From Parvibaculum lavamentivorans DS-1 (GTDB lineage: Bacteria; Pseudomonadota; Alphaproteobacteria; Parvibaculales; Parvibaculaceae), in NCBI RefSeq assembly GCF_000017565.1, contig NC_009719.1, forward strand, positions 2,897,001-2,961,000: 64,000 nt of DNA, read 5' to 3'. The notes under the pieces were generated by a model. That model was not told the origin of the DNA, did no database searches, and saw only the letters and a list, made by a program, of their open reading frames with translations. Of this stretch, positions 45,394-59,221 are shown one piece after another. Positions within the stretch are counted from its first letter, which is position 1. The number at the start of each line of letters is the position of its first letter. The position numbers and the translations under genes were made by a program.

Positions 45394-45765
45394 ATGCCCA
45401 CCGTCAACCAACTGATCCGCAAGCCGCGCAAGCCGCTTGTGAAGCGAAATAAAGTACCGGCCATGCAGGCCTGCCCGCAGAAGCGCGGCGTCTGCACGCG
45501 TGTCTATACGACGACGCCGAAGAAGCCGAACTCCGCTCTGCGTAAGGTCGCCCGTGTGCGCCTGACCAACCAGTTCGAAGTGACGAGCTATATTCCCGGC
45601 GAAGGCCACAACCTGCAGGAGCACTCCGTGGTGCTCATCCGCGGCGGCCGCGTGAAGGATCTTCCCGGTGTCCGCTACCACATCATCCGCGGTGTGCTCG
45701 ATACGCAGGGCGTGAAAGACCGCCGCCAGCGTCGTTCGAAGTACGGCGCGAAGCGTCCGAAGTAA
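45394..45765 (+). CDS. rpsL: 30S ribosomal protein S12
   Basis: 123 residues. It lies at the decoding centre. [17 protein letters not shown] and the later [13 protein letters not shown] keep the lysines equal to E. coli K42 and K87, so it is of streptomycin-sensitive type. The ATG at 45394 begins [12 protein letters not shown], and the start of the frame upstream has no family match. First gene of the str cluster; rpsG follows after 11 bp. Confidence 0.98.
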   Translation: MPTVNQLIRKPRKPLVKRNKVPAMQACPQKRGVCTRVYTTTPKKPNSALRKVARVRLTNQFEVTSYIPGEGHNLQEHSVVLIRGGRVKDLPGVRYHIIRGVLDTQGVKDRRQRRSKYGAKRPK

Positions 45766-45776
45766 GGGTCAGAGAT

Positions 45777-46247
45777 ATGTCCAGACGCCACCGCGCAGAA
45801 AAACGAGACGTTATCCCGGACGCCAAATATGGCGACGTGATCCTCGCGAAGTTCATGAACAGCCTGATGTATCACGGCAAGAAGTCCGCCGCCGAAACCA
45901 TCATTTACGGCGCGTTCGACCAGATGCAGCAGAAGGCCAGCGTCGATCCGCTGCGCACCTTCCATGAAGCCCTCGAAAACGTGATGCCGGCGCTTGAAGT
46001 TCGCTCGCGCCGCGTCGGTGGCGCGACCTACCAGGTGCCGGTCGAAGTTCGTCCGGACCGCCGCCGCGCGCTCGCCATTCGCTGGATCATTGCCGCCGCC
46101 CGCGCGCGCAACGAGACGACAATGGTTGCGCGTCTCTCGGGCGAGCTGCTCGACGCCGCAAACAATCGCGGTTCGGCCGTCAAGAAGCGTGAAGATACGC
46201 ATCGCATGGCCGAAGCCAACCGCGCCTTCTCGCACTACCGCTGGTAA
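45777..46247 (+). CDS. rpsG: 30S ribosomal protein S7
   Basis: 156 residues. Nucleates assembly of the 30S head and, in enteric bacteria, represses the str operon by binding its mRNA. Family blocks are SRRHRAEKR at the start, [32 protein letters not shown] and AFSHYRW at the end. fusA follows after 30 bp. Confidence 0.98.
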   Translation: MSRRHRAEKRDVIPDAKYGDVILAKFMNSLMYHGKKSAAETIIYGAFDQMQQKASVDPLRTFHEALENVMPALEVRSRRVGGATYQVPVEVRPDRRRALAIRWIIAAARARNETTMVARLSGELLDAANNRGSAVKKREDTHRMAEANRAFSHYRW

Positions 46248-46277
46248 AGCGTTCAAGACCTCCAAAGGCAGACCGTT

Positions 46278-48353
<2,076 letters not shown>

Positions 48354-48394
48354 TTAGTTGATCGAAGTCAGTTCCTGAAGGATGGAGCGCCGAT

Positions 48395-49585
<1,191 letters not shown>

Positions 49586-49596
49586 GCAAGGTGACA

Positions 49597-49620
49597 GGGG
49601 CGCGGGAGAACTCGCGCCCC
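49597..49620 (+). terminator. GC hairpin between tuf and rpsJ
   Basis: An 8-bp stem GGGGCGCG / CGCGCCCC with an 8-base loop starts 11 bp after tuf. CACTTCTAAA follows with no true T-run, so read-through into the S10 operon is likely. Confidence 0.45.
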
Positions 49621-49668
49621 CACTTCTAAAGTCGCGAAAGCGCAGGGCCGAGAGGCACGAGGACGAAA

Positions 49669-49977
49669 ATGCAAAGGCAGAAGATCCGCATCCGGTTGAA
49701 AGGCTTCGATCACCGTGTGCTCGACGTTTCGACCAGGGAGATCGTCAACACAGCGAAACGTACCGGCGCTCAGGTGCTCGGTCCGATCCCGCTCCCGACC
49801 CGGCTCGAAAAGTTTACCGTGCTTCGCGGCCCGCACATCGACAAGAAGAGCCGCGAGCAATTTGAAATTCGGACACACAAGCGTGTGCTCGACATCGTAG
49901 ACCCCACACCCCAGACGGTCGATGCGCTGATGAAGCTCGATCTTGCGGCCGGTGTGGATGTCGAGATCAAGCTCTAA
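49669..49977 (+). CDS. rpsJ: 30S ribosomal protein S10
   Basis: 102 residues. The 30S head protein that also acts as NusE in antitermination with NusB and NusG. Typical sequence is [35 protein letters not shown] and the end [19 protein letters not shown]. First gene of the S10 cluster; rplC follows after 39 bp. Confidence 0.98.
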   Translation: MQRQKIRIRLKGFDHRVLDVSTREIVNTAKRTGAQVLGPIPLPTRLEKFTVLRGPHIDKKSREQFEIRTHKRVLDIVDPTPQTVDALMKLDLAAGVDVEIKL

Positions 49978-50016
49978 GTCGAGCCTGGTCGTCGATCAAA
50001 ACGAGGAATGGGACCC

Positions 50017-50772
50017 ATGCGTTCCGGTGTGATTGTCAAAAAGGTCGGTATGACCCGTCTCTTCATGGAAGACGGTCGTCATGTCCCGGTCACGGTGCTG
50101 AAGCTCGACAACTGCCAGGTTGTCAGCCAGCGTACGGATGAAAAGAACGGCTATACGGCGGTTCAGCTCGGCACAGGCCGTGCCAAGGCGAAGAATGTTG
50201 CGAATGCCCAGCGTGGCCAGTTCGCGCGCGCCTCGGTCGAGCCCAAGCTTGAGCTGGTCGAGTTCCGGGTGAGCCCCGACAACCTGCTCGATGTGGGTGT
50301 GGAGATCACCGCCGATCATTTCATCGCCGGCCAGTACGTCGATGTCAGCGGTACGTCGATCGGTAAGGGCTTCGCGGGCGTCATGAAGCGCCACAATTTC
50401 GGCGGTCTTCGCGCCACGCACGGCGTGTCCGTCAGCCATCGTAGCCACGGCTCGACCGGTCAGAACCAGGATCCGGGCAAGGTCTTCAAGGGCAAGAAGA
50501 TGGCCGGCCACATGGGCGCGACGCGCGTCACCACTCAGAACCTCGAGGTCGTCCGTACGGACGCCGACAAGGGCCTGATCATGGTGAAGGGCGCGGTGCC
50601 GGGTTCGAAGGGCGGCTGGGTGCTCGTTCGCGATGCCGTAAAGACCAAGTTGCCGGAAGGTGTTCCCGTTCCGGGCGCGTTCCGCCGCAACGGCGAGGAA
50701 GCTGCCGCCGCTCCGGCCGCGGAAGCTCCCGCAGAGACACCGGCTGAGGAAGCCGGGCAGGAAGGTGCGTGA
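50017..50772 (+). CDS. rplC: 50S ribosomal protein L3 with Ala/Glu-rich tail
   Basis: 251 residues, about 40 longer than in E. coli. The core has [35 protein letters not shown] and [23 protein letters not shown]. The extra part is an Ala/Pro/Glu-rich, acidic C-terminal tail (about 227-251), probably disordered. The ATG at 50017 has GAGGA 9 bases upstream; the ATG at 50008 is too close to it. The stop overlaps the rplD start (TGATG). Confidence 0.97.
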   Translation: MRSGVIVKKVGMTRLFMEDGRHVPVTVLKLDNCQVVSQRTDEKNGYTAVQLGTGRAKAKNVANAQRGQFARASVEPKLELVEFRVSPDNLLDVGVEITADHFIAGQYVDVSGTSIGKGFAGVMKRHNFGGLRATHGVSVSHRSHGSTGQNQDPGKVFKGKKMAGHMGATRVTTQNLEVVRTDADKGLIMVKGAVPGSKGGWVLVRDAVKTKLPEGVPVPGAFRRNGEEAAAAPAAEAPAETPAEEAGQEGA

Positions 50773-51392
50773 TGAAGATCGACGTAACGACACTTGAGGC
50801 CAAGAAGGCCGGTTCCGTCGACCTCACGGACGGTGTGTTCGCGCTCGAACCGCGCGGCGACATTCTGCATCGCATGGTCGCGTGGCAGCTGGCGAAGCGT
50901 CAGGCCGGCACGCACAAGACGAAGGGCCGCTCCGAGATCGCGCTCACGGGCAAGAAGTTCGTGAAGCAGAAGGGCTCCGGCGGCGCCCGTCACGGCGATC
51001 GCAAGGCGCCGCAGTTCCGCGGTGGCGGCAAGGCATTCGGACCGGTGGTTCGCAGCCATGCCTTCGACATGCCGAAGAAGGTGCGCGCGCTCGCTCTGAA
51101 GCTTGCGCTGTCGGCGAAGGCGAAGAGCGACAACCTCGTCATTCTCGATGAGGCGAAGCTTGCCGAACCGAGGACGAAAGCGGCAAAGGATGCGTTCGAG
51201 AAGCTCGGCCTCAAGTCGGTGCTGATCATTGACGGCGCGGAGCTGGATGCGAATTTCGCTCTCGCTGCTCGCAATCTTCCGAATGTTGATGTGCTGCCGG
51301 TTCAGGGTATCAACGTGTACGACATTCTGCGGCGCGAGAAGCTTGTGCTGACCAAGGCCGCGGTTGAGAGCCTGGAGGCTCGCTTCAAATGA
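50772..51392 (+). CDS. rplD: 50S ribosomal protein L4
   Basis: 206 residues. Lines the exit tunnel and, in E. coli, represses the S10 operon. The loop [11 protein letters not shown] and the block [21 protein letters not shown] form the tunnel extension. The C-terminal [20 protein letters not shown] is typical. The start overlaps the rplC stop by 1 bp and its stop overlaps rplW by 4 bp. Confidence 0.98.
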   Translation: MKIDVTTLEAKKAGSVDLTDGVFALEPRGDILHRMVAWQLAKRQAGTHKTKGRSEIALTGKKFVKQKGSGGARHGDRKAPQFRGGGKAFGPVVRSHAFDMPKKVRALALKLALSAKAKSDNLVILDEAKLAEPRTKAAKDAFEKLGLKSVLIIDGAELDANFALAARNLPNVDVLPVQGINVYDILRREKLVLTKAAVESLEARFK

Positions 51393-51679
51393 ACGAGCAT
51401 TATTACGACATCATCGTGTCGCCGGTCATTACCGAGAAAGCGACCATGGCTTCGGAAGCAAACCAGGTCATCTTCAAGGTGGCTCCGAATGCGACGAAGC
51501 CGAAGATCAAGGAAGCGGTCGAGAAGCTTTTCGACGTGAAGGTGAAAGCGGTCAATACGCTGATCCGGAAGGGCAAGACCAAGCGGTTTCGCGGTATCGC
51601 GGGACGGCAGAGCGATTTCAAGAAAGCGATCGTGACCCTCGAAGAAGGTCATTCGATCGATGTGACGACCGGGCTCTAA
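51389..51679 (+). CDS. rplW: 50S ribosomal protein L23
   Basis: 96 residues. Sits at the tunnel exit, docking site for trigger factor and SRP. Family pattern: [39 protein letters not shown] in parts, and [20 protein letters not shown]. The 4-bp ATGA overlap with rplD implies coupled translation. Confidence 0.98.
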   Translation: MNEHYYDIIVSPVITEKATMASEANQVIFKVAPNATKPKIKEAVEKLFDVKVKAVNTLIRKGKTKRFRGIAGRQSDFKKAIVTLEEGHSIDVTTGL

Positions 51680-51683
51680 GATC

Positions 51684-52520
51684 ATGGCATTGAAAAAATA
51701 TAAACCGACAAGCCCCGCGCAGCGCGGTCTCGTGCTGGTCGACCGCTCGGCCCTCTACAAGGGCAAGCCGGTCAAGGACCTCACCGAAGGACTGACCAAG
51801 TCCGGCGGCCGCAACAACCACGGCCGCATCACGGTGCGGTTCCGGGGCGGCGGGCACAAGCGCAGCTATCGCACGGTCGATTTCAAGCGCCGCAGGTATG
51901 ACGTGCCGGCGACGGTCGAGCGGCTCGAATACGATCCGAACCGTACCGCGTTCATCGCGCTCGTGAAGTATGAAGACGGTGAGCTCGCCTACATTCTGGC
52001 GCCGCAGCGTCTGCAGCCGGGCGATGTGGTGATCTCGGGTAGCCGCGTGGACGTGAAGCCGGGCAATGCGATGCCGCTGGCGAACATTCCGGTCGGCACC
52101 ATCGTCCACAATGTGGAGATGAAGCCGGGCAAGGGCGGTCAGATCGCGCGTTCGGCCGGCACTTATGTGCAGCTCGTCGGCCGCGACCAGGGTTACGCGC
52201 TGCTCCGTCTTTCGTCGGGCGAACAGCGCATGGTTCCGGCGACCTGCATGGCATCGATTGGCGCCGTCTCCAATCCGGACCACTCGAACATCACCATTGC
52301 GAAGGCGGGCCGCAATCGCTGGCTTGGCAAGCGTCCGCATGTTCGCGGCGTCGTCATGAACCCGGTCGACCATCCGCATGGCGGTGGTGAAGGCCGCACC
52401 TCGGGTGGCCGTCATCCGGTCACGCCTTGGGGCAAGCCGACCAAGGGCAAGAAGACACGCGCCAACAAGGCGACGGACAAGTATATCGTCCGCAGCCGTC
52501 ACCAGAAGAAGAAGGGTTAG
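51684..52520 (+). CDS. rplB: 50S ribosomal protein L2
   Basis: 278 residues. Needed for subunit joining and the peptidyl-transferase centre. Characteristic parts are [31 protein letters not shown], and the C-terminal [20 protein letters not shown] with its conserved histidine. It is 4 bp after rplW. Confidence 0.98.
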   Translation: MALKKYKPTSPAQRGLVLVDRSALYKGKPVKDLTEGLTKSGGRNNHGRITVRFRGGGHKRSYRTVDFKRRRYDVPATVERLEYDPNRTAFIALVKYEDGELAYILAPQRLQPGDVVISGSRVDVKPGNAMPLANIPVGTIVHNVEMKPGKGGQIARSAGTYVQLVGRDQGYALLRLSSGEQRMVPATCMASIGAVSNPDHSNITIAKAGRNRWLGKRPHVRGVVMNPVDHPHGGGEGRTSGGRHPVTPWGKPTKGKKTRANKATDKYIVRSRHQKKKG

Positions 52521-52530
52521 GGAGCTCGAT

Positions 52531-52809
52531 ATGTCACGTTCTCTCAAAAAGGGTCCCTTCGTGGATGGCTACCTTCTCAAGAAGGCGGAAACCACGCGTT
52601 CTTCGGGCCGCAAGGAAGTCATCAAGATGTGGAGCCGCCGCTCCACGATCCTGCCGCAGTTTGTCGGTCTCACCTTCGGTGTCCATAACGGCAAGAAGCA
52701 CGTTCCGGTGCTCGTGACCGAGGACATGGTGGGCCACAAGTTCGGCGAGTTTTCGCCGACGCGGACCTACTTCGGTCACACGTCCGACAAGAAAGCGAAG
52801 AAGGGCTAA
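52531..52809 (+). CDS. rpsS: 30S ribosomal protein S19
   Basis: 92 residues, the same as in E. coli. It begins [18 protein letters not shown] and has [21 protein letters not shown] and [14 protein letters not shown]. Binds 16S rRNA in the head with S13. The ATG at 52531 is 10 bp after rplB. Confidence 0.98.
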   Translation: MSRSLKKGPFVDGYLLKKAETTRSSGRKEVIKMWSRRSTILPQFVGLTFGVHNGKKHVPVLVTEDMVGHKFGEFSPTRTYFGHTSDKKAKKG

Positions 52810-52812
52810 GTC

Positions 52813-53193
52813 ATGGGCAAAGCCGTAAACAAGCGTCGCCTGCCCGAGAATGAAGCGCAGGCCGTAGGCCGGATGCTTCGGGTGAGCCCGCAAAAGCTCA
52901 ATCTCGTCGCGCAGCTCATTCGCGGCAAGAAGGTCGAAACGGCGCTCGCCGATCTGACCTTCTCGCGCAAGCGGATTTCGGACGACGTGAAGAAGATCCT
53001 GCAGAGCGCCATCGCGAATGCGGAGAACAACCACGATCTCGACGTGGACGATCTCATCGTCGCGGAAGCTTATGTGGGCAAGAACCTGGTAATGAAGCGC
53101 TGGCATGCGCGCGCTCGCGGCCGCGTCGGCCGGATCGAGAAGCCGTTCAGCCAGATCACGATTGTCGTGCGCCAAGTCGAGGAGCAAGCCTGA
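52813..53193 (+). CDS. rplV: 50S ribosomal protein L22
   Basis: 126 residues. Its beta-hairpin reaches into the exit tunnel near the macrolide site ([19 protein letters not shown]). The core has [23 protein letters not shown]. It is 3 bp after rpsS; its stop overlaps rpsC (TGATG). Confidence 0.98.
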   Translation: MGKAVNKRRLPENEAQAVGRMLRVSPQKLNLVAQLIRGKKVETALADLTFSRKRISDDVKKILQSAIANAENNHDLDVDDLIVAEAYVGKNLVMKRWHARARGRVGRIEKPFSQITIVVRQVEEQA

Positions 53194-53903
53194 TGGGTCA
53201 CAAGGTCAATCCAATCGGACTGCGCCTGGGCATCAACCGGACCTGGGATTCGCGCTGGTTCGCCGGCCGTCACGAGTACGGCAAGCTGCTGCACGAAGAC
53301 ATCAAGATCCGCGAAGTCCTTGAGAAGCAGCTGAAGCAGGCTGGTATCTCGAAGATCGTGATCGAGCGTCCGCACAAGAAGTGCCGTGTGGCGATCCATA
53401 CGGCCCGTCCGGGCGTGGTGATCGGCAAGAAGGGCGCGGACATCGAAAAGCTGCGCCGCGAAATTGGCAAGATCACGGCGTCGGAAGTGCATCTCAACAT
53501 CGTTGAAGTGCGCAAGCCCGAGATCGATGCGACGCTTGTCGCGGAGAATATCGCCCAGCAGCTCGAGCGCCGTGTGGCGTTCCGCCGTGCGATGAAGCGG
53601 GCAGTGCAGTCCGCCATGCGTCTCGGCGCCGGCGGCATCCGCATCAACTGCGCGGGCCGTCTCGGCGGTGCCGAAATCGCGCGGACGGAGTGGTATCGTG
53701 AAGGCCGCGTGCCGCTGCACACGCTTCGCGCCGACATTGACTATGGCGTCGCGACGGCGAAGACAGCTTATGGCACCTGCGGTGTGAAAGTCTGGATCTA
53801 CAAGGGCGAGATCCTCGAGCACGATCCGATGGCGTCCGAACGTCGTGCGCTGGAAGGCGGCGACTCCGGCGGTGGCCGTTCGCGCCGCGACGATCGCGGC
53901 TGA
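53193..53903 (+). CDS. rpsC: 30S ribosomal protein S3
   Basis: 236 residues. Part of the mRNA entry helicase. It begins [13 protein letters not shown] and has the KH motif [13 protein letters not shown] and [20 protein letters not shown]. The C-terminal tail is Gly/Arg/Asp-rich. It overlaps rplV by 1 bp. Confidence 0.98.
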   Translation: MGHKVNPIGLRLGINRTWDSRWFAGRHEYGKLLHEDIKIREVLEKQLKQAGISKIVIERPHKKCRVAIHTARPGVVIGKKGADIEKLRREIGKITASEVHLNIVEVRKPEIDATLVAENIAQQLERRVAFRRAMKRAVQSAMRLGAGGIRINCAGRLGGAEIARTEWYREGRVPLHTLRADIDYGVATAKTAYGTCGVKVWIYKGEILEHDPMASERRALEGGDSGGGRSRRDDRG

Positions 53904-53936
53904 TACGGCAAGAATTGAGCGAAGAGAGTTTCGACC

Positions 53937-54356
53937 ATGTTGCAACCGAAGCGCACTAAGTTCCGCAAGGCTCACAAGGGCCGTATCCATGGCAAGGCCA
54001 AGGGCGGAATGCATCTCGACTTTGGGGCGTTCGGCCTCAAGGCGCAGGAGCCGGCTCGTATTACGGCCCGGCAGATCGAGGCGGCGCGCCGCGCGATCAC
54101 CCGTCACATGAAGCGTGCGGGCCGCGTGTGGATCCGGATTTTCCCGGACGTGCCGGTTTCCTCGAAGCCGACCGAAGTTCGAATGGGTAAGGGCAAGGGA
54201 GCGCCGGAATACTGGGCCGCTCGCGTGAAGCCGGGCCGCATCATGTTCGAGATCGATGGCGTCCCTCTCGCGGTCGCCGAAGAGGCCATGCGTCTCGGTG
54301 CGGCGAAGCTGCCGATCAAGACGCGGTTCGTAGCGCGTCCCGGCGAGCAGGCCTGA
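53937..54356 (+). CDS. rplP: 50S ribosomal protein L16
   Basis: 139 residues. Helps place the A-site tRNA. Begins [19 protein letters not shown]; middle [21 protein letters not shown]; the [17 protein letters not shown] block follows. The arginine hydroxylated in E. coli lies in that region. It is 33 bp after rpsC. Confidence 0.98.
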   Translation: MLQPKRTKFRKAHKGRIHGKAKGGMHLDFGAFGLKAQEPARITARQIEAARRAITRHMKRAGRVWIRIFPDVPVSSKPTEVRMGKGKGAPEYWAARVKPGRIMFEIDGVPLAVAEEAMRLGAAKLPIKTRFVARPGEQA

Positions 54357-54402
54357 GGAACAAGACCCCGCCCCAGGGCGGAGCGAATGAAAGGGTAAGG
54401 CC

Positions 54403-54609
54403 ATGAAGGCCAGCGATGTACGAGATATGACGCCGGACCAGTTGCAGGATGAACTCCTGAAGCTGAAGAAGACGCAATTCAACCTGCGTTTCCAGGGTGC
54501 CAGCGGTCAACTCGAGAAGGTTCACCAGATGCGCCAGGTGCGTCGCGATATCGCGCGGATCAAGACGATCCAGCGGCAGCGCAGCGCCGAAACGGCAAGC
54601 AAGAGCTGA
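54403..54609 (+). CDS. rpmC: 50S ribosomal protein L29
   Basis: 68 residues of helical hairpin. [18 protein letters not shown] at the start, [20 protein letters not shown] in the middle, RRDIARIKT next. Located near L23 at the tunnel exit. It is 46 bp after rplP. Confidence 0.97.
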   Translation: MKASDVRDMTPDQLQDELLKLKKTQFNLRFQGASGQLEKVHQMRQVRRDIARIKTIQRQRSAETASKS

Positions 54610-54619
54610 GGACACGAAA

Positions 54620-54856
54620 ATGCCGAAGAGAATCCTTCAAGGTGTCGTGGTCAGCGACAAAAACGAAAAGACGATCGTGGTGAACGTCGAGCGCCGCTTC
54701 CAGGACCCGCTCCTGAAGAAGATCGTGCGTCGTTCGAAGAAGTACCACGCGCACGACGAGAACAAATCGGCGAAGGTTGGCGATATCGTGAAGATCCGCG
54801 AATGCAAACCGGTTTCGAAGCTGAAAAAGTGGGAAGTTTTTACGGACGAGGCCTGA
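54620..54856 (+). CDS. rpsQ: 30S ribosomal protein S17
   Basis: 78 residues with an OB fold. [20 protein letters not shown], then [11 protein letters not shown] and [18 protein letters not shown]. Binds helix 11 of 16S rRNA. The ATG at 54620 begins the conserved block; 10 bp after rpmC. Confidence 0.97.
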   Translation: MPKRILQGVVVSDKNEKTIVVNVERRFQDPLLKKIVRRSKKYHAHDENKSAKVGDIVKIRECKPVSKLKKWEVFTDEA

Positions 54857-54902
54857 TCCTTTCTGGATTGCAGGAACCGGTTCGAGCAAGGCGGATGAAG
54901 TC

Positions 54903-55271
54903 ATGATCCAGCAAGAGACCAACCTGGAGGTTGCCGACAACTCTGGCGCACGTCGTGTGATGTGCATCAAGGTGCTCGGTGGCTCCAAGCGGAAGTACGC
55001 TTCCGTCGGCGACATCATTGTCGTCAGCATCAAGGAAGCGATTCCGCGCGGCAAGGTGAAGAAGGGCGACGTCATGAAGGCGGTCGTCGTGCGCACGGCG
55101 AAGGATATTCGCCGCGCCGATGGCAGCGTCATCCGCTTCGACCGTAATGCCGCGGTCCTGATCAACAACCAGGGCGAGCCGATCGGTACGCGTATCTTCG
55201 GCCCGGTTACCCGCGAACTGCGTGCGAAGAACCACATGAAGATCGTTTCGCTCGCGCCGGAGGTGCTCTGA
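54903..55271 (+). CDS. rplN: 50S ribosomal protein L14
   Basis: 122 residues. [41 protein letters not shown] and [17 protein letters not shown] are family-standard. Contacts the 30S and is the RsfS site. Overlaps rplX by 1 bp (TGATG). Confidence 0.98.
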   Translation: MIQQETNLEVADNSGARRVMCIKVLGGSKRKYASVGDIIVVSIKEAIPRGKVKKGDVMKAVVVRTAKDIRRADGSVIRFDRNAAVLINNQGEPIGTRIFGPVTRELRAKNHMKIVSLAPEVL

Positions 55272-55588
55272 TGGCTGCGAAAATCAAAAAGGGTGACAAG
55301 GTCGTCATCCTGACCGGCAAGGATAAGGGCAAGAAGGGCGACGTCGTCGCTGTCTTCCCGAAGGAAAACAAGGCGCTCGTGCAGGGCGTCAACATGGTGA
55401 AGCGCCATGAAAAGCCCTCGCAGACGGCGACGGGCGGTATCGTGACGCGCGAAGCGAAGGTGCATCTGTCCAATATCGCGATCCAGGATCCGAAGACGGG
55501 CGCTCCCACGCGAGTTGGATTCAAGACGCTGGACGACGGCCGCAAGGTCCGTTTCGCCAAGGCGTCGGGAGAGACGATCGATGGCTGA
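55271..55588 (+). CDS. rplX: 50S ribosomal protein L24
   Basis: 105 residues with a KOW motif at the start ([20 protein letters not shown]). Then [18 protein letters not shown] and the C-terminal VHLSNIAI block. One of the first proteins in 50S assembly. Its last 8 bp overlap the start of rplE (ATGGCTGA). Confidence 0.98.
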   Translation: MAAKIKKGDKVVILTGKDKGKKGDVVAVFPKENKALVQGVNMVKRHEKPSQTATGGIVTREAKVHLSNIAIQDPKTGAPTRVGFKTLDDGRKVRFAKASGETIDG

Positions 55589-56138
55589 AGCTCAATATAT
55601 TCCGCGGCTGAAGGTTCAGTATCTGGAGAAGTTTCGTCCGGAACTGACAGAAAAGTTCAGCTACAAGAACCTGCTTGAGGTTCCGCGGCTCGACAAGATC
55701 GTGCTCAACATGGGCGTCGGCGAGGCCGTCGGCGACTCCAAGAAGATCAAGAGCGCGTTCGAGGATTTGCAGGCGATTGCCGGCCAGAAGCCGGTCATCA
55801 CCAAGGCGAAGACGTCCATCGCGACGTTCAAGCTGCGTGAAGGCATGCCGATCGGCGTGAAGGTCACGCTGCGCAAGGATCGGATGTATGAGTTCCTGGA
55901 CCGCCTGGTCACGGTCGCGCTGCCGCGCGTGCGAGACTTTCGCGGCCTGAATGCGAAGAGCTTCGACGGTCGTGGCAACTATGCCATGGGCCTCAAGGAG
56001 CACATCGTGTTCCCGGAGATCGACTACGACAAGGTCGATCAGATCTGGGGCATGGACATCATCGTCTGCACGACGGCGAAGACGGACGACGAAGCGCGCG
56101 AGCTGCTTCGGAAGTTCAACTTCCCCTTCACGAAGTGA
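55581..56138 (+). CDS. rplE: 50S ribosomal protein L5
   Basis: 185 residues. Binds 5S rRNA and touches P-site tRNA. Typical: [60 protein letters not shown] and the end [19 protein letters not shown]. The ATG at 55581 lies inside rplX, preceded by GGGAGAGA. Confidence 0.98.
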   Translation: MAEAQYIPRLKVQYLEKFRPELTEKFSYKNLLEVPRLDKIVLNMGVGEAVGDSKKIKSAFEDLQAIAGQKPVITKAKTSIATFKLREGMPIGVKVTLRKDRMYEFLDRLVTVALPRVRDFRGLNAKSFDGRGNYAMGLKEHIVFPEIDYDKVDQIWGMDIIVCTTAKTDDEARELLRKFNFPFTK

Positions 56139-56180
56139 TTTTTCAGCGGTCCGCTAGTGGCGGACCCGACGGAGGTTTGA

Positions 56181-56486
56181 ATGGCTAAGAAGAGCGCCAT
56201 TAATAGGGATCTGAAGCGGCGCAAGCTGACGGCGAAATACGCCGCCAAGCGGGCGAAGCTGAAGGCCGCCACGATGGACGAGGCGCTTTCGATGGAAGAC
56301 AGGTTCCAGGCGCAGCTGAAGCTCGCCGAGTTGCCGCGCAATTCCTCGAAGACCCGTATTCATAATCGCTGCGAGATTACCGGCCGCAGCAAGGCTTATT
56401 ACCGCAAGCTGCGCATGTCGCGTATCGCCCTTCGGGACCTCGCGTCCAGAGGGCAGATCCCCGGCATGGTGAAGTCGAGCTGGTAG
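56181..56486 (+). CDS. rpsN: 30S ribosomal protein S14, zinc-free form
   Basis: 101 residues, the long type. It has only one cysteine (NRCEITGR), so the CxxC zinc site of the short form is missing. [20 protein letters not shown] and [21 protein letters not shown] in parts define it. It is 42 bp after rplE and 11 bp before rpsH. Confidence 0.98.
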
Positions 56487-56497
56487 GAGACACGCGA

Positions 56498-56896
56498 ATG
56501 ACGATGACCGATCCTCTTGGCGATATGATTACGCGCATCCGCAATGCCCAGCTTCGCGGCAAGGGCAAGGTGGTGACGCCGGCCTCGAAGCTTCGCGGCT
56601 GGGTGCTGGACGTTCTCGCCGAAGAAGGTTTTATCCGGGGTTATGCGCGCGTCGAATATCCGGGCGGCAAAAGCGACTTCGAGATCGAACTGAAGTACAA
56701 CGAAGGCGCTCCGGTCATTCAGATGATCGAGCGGGTTTCGACGCCGGGCCGCCGTGTGTATTCGTCCGTCAAGACGATGCCGACGGTGCATAACGGCCTC
56801 GGAATTTCGATCCTCTCGACCCCGAAGGGCATCATGTCCGACGTGGCCGCGCGGGAGCAGAATGTGGGTGGCGAGGTGCTGTGCCGCGTCTTCTGA
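56498..56896 (+). CDS. rpsH: 30S ribosomal protein S8
   Basis: 132 residues. A 16S rRNA central-domain protein and the spc-operon repressor in E. coli. [18 protein letters not shown], then VSTPGRRVY and [16 protein letters not shown] are conserved. rplF follows after 45 bp. Confidence 0.98.
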   Translation: MTMTDPLGDMITRIRNAQLRGKGKVVTPASKLRGWVLDVLAEEGFIRGYARVEYPGGKSDFEIELKYNEGAPVIQMIERVSTPGRRVYSSVKTMPTVHNGLGISILSTPKGIMSDVAAREQNVGGEVLCRVF

Positions 56897-56941
56897 TGAC
56901 GGCACTGCATTCGATGATACTGACGACAGGAAAAAGAGACC

Positions 56942-57475
56942 ATGTCGCGAATTGGTAAGTACCCCGTCGAAGTCCCCAAAGGGGTGACGGTGACACTCAA
57001 CGGCCAGGACCTGGCCGTGAAGGGCCCGAAGGGTGAGCTGAAGCTCACGCTGGTGGACGATGTGACGGTGGAGCAGGGCGAGAGCGGCCTCAAGGTTGCA
57101 CCGCGTGAGGACACGCAGCGCGCCCGCGCGATGTGGGGCCTCAGCCGTACCCTGGTCAAGAACATCGTCACGGGTGTGACGGATGGGTTCACGAAGACGC
57201 TCGAGATCAACGGCGTCGGCTACCGCGCCGCAATCCAGGGCAAGAACCTGCAGCTGAACCTCGGTTTCAGTCACGACGTGCTCTATCCGATCCCGGAAGG
57301 TATCGACATCAAGTGCACGAAGCCGACCGAGATCGTGATCACGGGCATCGACAAGCAGAAGGTCGGGCAGGTTGCTGCCGAGATCCGCGGCTATCGTGGA
57401 CCGGAGCCGTACAAGGGCAAGGGCGTGAAGTACGCCGGCGAATATATCTTCCGCAAGGAAGGCAAGAAGAAGTGA
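56942..57475 (+). CDS. rplF: 50S ribosomal protein L6
   Basis: 177 residues, two similar domains. [17 protein letters not shown] at the start; [17 protein letters not shown] in the middle; [20 protein letters not shown] near the end. Lies near the factor-binding site. It is 10 bp before rplR. Confidence 0.98.
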   Translation: MSRIGKYPVEVPKGVTVTLNGQDLAVKGPKGELKLTLVDDVTVEQGESGLKVAPREDTQRARAMWGLSRTLVKNIVTGVTDGFTKTLEINGVGYRAAIQGKNLQLNLGFSHDVLYPIPEGIDIKCTKPTEIVITGIDKQKVGQVAAEIRGYRGPEPYKGKGVKYAGEYIFRKEGKKK

Positions 57476-57485
57476 GCTGCGCGCG

Positions 57486-57842
57486 ATGAGCAACATGAAA
57501 ACACTCTCTCAACGCCGGGCCATGCGCAATCGCGCCAAGCTCGCGAAGGCATCAGTCGTCCGTCCGCGCCTTTCGGTGTTCCGGTCGTCCAAGCATATCT
57601 ATGCGCAGGTGATCGACGATACGCGTGGCGTAACGGTTGCGGCGGCGTCCTCGCTCGACGAGAAGTTCGGCAAGAAGGCCGGTACCGACGTTGCAGCGGC
57701 GGGCGAGGTCGGCAAGCTTCTCGCCCAGCGCGCGAAGGATGCCGGTATTACCGATGTCGTCTTCGACCGTGGCGGCTACATCTATCATGGGCGCGTCAAG
57801 GCGCTCGCTGAAGGCGCCCGCGAAGGCGGTCTCAACTTCTAA
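57486..57842 (+). CDS. rplR: 50S ribosomal protein L18
   Basis: 118 residues. Binds 5S rRNA. A basic N-terminal tail leads to [20 protein letters not shown], then [23 protein letters not shown]. An ATG three codons downstream (57495) is a possible alternative start. Confidence 0.97.
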   Translation: MSNMKTLSQRRAMRNRAKLAKASVVRPRLSVFRSSKHIYAQVIDDTRGVTVAAASSLDEKFGKKAGTDVAAAGEVGKLLAQRAKDAGITDVVFDRGGYIYHGRVKALAEGAREGGLNF

Positions 57843-57854
57843 AGGATTTTTGCT

Positions 57855-58415
57855 GTGGCACGTAAAGAGAACAGAGACCGGGATCGGGAAGAGCGCGACA
57901 GCGAATTTGTGGACAAGCTGGTCCACATCAATCGCGTTGCCAAGGTCGTCAAGGGCGGCCGGCGCTTCGGTTTTGCCGCGCTCGTCGTGGTCGGCGATCA
58001 GAAGGGCCGCGTTGGCTTCGGCCATGGCAAGGCGCGTGAAGTGCCGGAAGCGATCCGCAAGGCGACGGAAGCCGCGAAGCGCGCGATGATCCGCGTGCCG
58101 CTGCGCGAAGGCCGGACGCTGCATCACGATGTCGACGGCCGTCACGGCGCGGGCCGCGTGGTTCTCCGCGCGGCGCCTCCCGGCACCGGTATCATCGCGG
58201 GCGGTCCGATGCGTGCCGTGTTCGAGACGCTCGGCGTCCAGGACGTGGTGGCCAAGTCGCTCGGTTCGTCGAACCCCTACAACATGGTGCGCGCCACGTT
58301 CGACGCGCTGAAGAACGAGCAGAGCCCGCGTATGGTTGCGGCGCGCCGCGGCAAGAAGGTCAGCGAAATCGTCGGCCGCCGTTCGGATGCCGCCGCCGAG
58401 GCCGGCCTCGAATAA
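57855..58415 (+). CDS. rpsE: 30S ribosomal protein S5
   Basis: 186 residues. Involved in accuracy and mRNA unwinding. [40 protein letters not shown], and the second domain with [19 protein letters not shown]. The start is GTG at 57855 after AAAGGA. It is 12 bp after rplR. Confidence 0.98.
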   Translation: MARKENRDRDREERDSEFVDKLVHINRVAKVVKGGRRFGFAALVVVGDQKGRVGFGHGKAREVPEAIRKATEAAKRAMIRVPLREGRTLHHDVDGRHGAGRVVLRAAPPGTGIIAGGPMRAVFETLGVQDVVAKSLGSSNPYNMVRATFDALKNEQSPRMVAARRGKKVSEIVGRRSDAAAEAGLE

Positions 58416-58439
58416 GCCGAGATCAGAGGAAAACGAGCG

Positions 58440-58646
58440 ATGTCAGCGAAGAAGTCCGCCAGCAAGGCGACAGTTACCGTGCAGCAGATCGGCAGCCCGC
58501 TTCGGCGCGAGCCGTCGCAGCGCCAGACCCTGATCGGGCTTGGCCTGAACAAGATGCGCCGCACGAAGACGCTGGAAGACACGCCTGCCGTGCGCGGCAT
58601 GATCAACAAGGTGGCCCATCTCGTCCGCGTCGTGGACGAAGCTTAA
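58440..58646 (+). CDS. rpmD: 50S ribosomal protein L30
   Basis: 68 residues. [19 protein letters not shown], then [19 protein letters not shown] and [13 protein letters not shown] match the family; the N-terminus is about nine residues longer than in E. coli. It is 24 bp after rpsE and 35 bp before rplO. Confidence 0.97.
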   Translation: MSAKKSASKATVTVQQIGSPLRREPSQRQTLIGLGLNKMRRTKTLEDTPAVRGMINKVAHLVRVVDEA

Positions 58647-58681
58647 TTCTGACAAGGGCGTAAGGCTCGCGAGGCAATCCG

Positions 58682-59164
58682 ATGAAACTGAACGAAATCC
58701 GGGATAACGAAGGCGCGCGCAAGTCGCGCATCCGTGTCGGTCGCGGTATCGGCTCCGGCAAAGGCAAGACCGGCGGCCGCGGCGTGAAGGGCCAGAAGTC
58801 CCGTACCGGCGTCGCGATCAAGGGCTATGAAGGCGGCCAGATGCCGATTCATATGCGCCTGCCGAAACGCGGCTTCAAAAACCTGTTCCGCCCCGATTAC
58901 AACTCGGTCAACCTCGGCCGGGTGCAGGCGGCGGTCGATGCCGGCAAGCTCGACAAGGGCGCGACGGTGGATGCGGCGGCGCTTGTTGCGGCCGGTGTCA
59001 TTCGCCGTGCGAAAGACGGTGTCCGTCTTCTCGCCCAGGGCGAACTGAAGGCGAAGCTCTCCTTCGAAGTCGCAGGCGTCTCCGCCAGCGCGAAGGAAGC
59101 CGTTGAAAAGGCCGGCGGCTCGGTCACGGTTGTTGGTCCGAAGGCGAAGGCGGCGGCCGAATAA
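58682..59164 (+). CDS. rplO: 50S ribosomal protein L15
   Basis: 160 residues. [20 protein letters not shown] then the Gly/Lys-rich [18 protein letters not shown] that threads into 23S rRNA, and [15 protein letters not shown]. The C-terminal domain is globular with an Ala/Lys tail. It is 57 bp before secY. Confidence 0.98.
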   Translation: MKLNEIRDNEGARKSRIRVGRGIGSGKGKTGGRGVKGQKSRTGVAIKGYEGGQMPIHMRLPKRGFKNLFRPDYNSVNLGRVQAAVDAGKLDKGATVDAAALVAAGVIRRAKDGVRLLAQGELKAKLSFEVAGVSASAKEAVEKAGGSVTVVGPKAKAAAE

Positions 59165-59221
59165 GGTCTGCGCTTCCTTGAAACATGCGCCTCCGGCTAC
59201 GGTGTGCACAGGGTGAGATGA

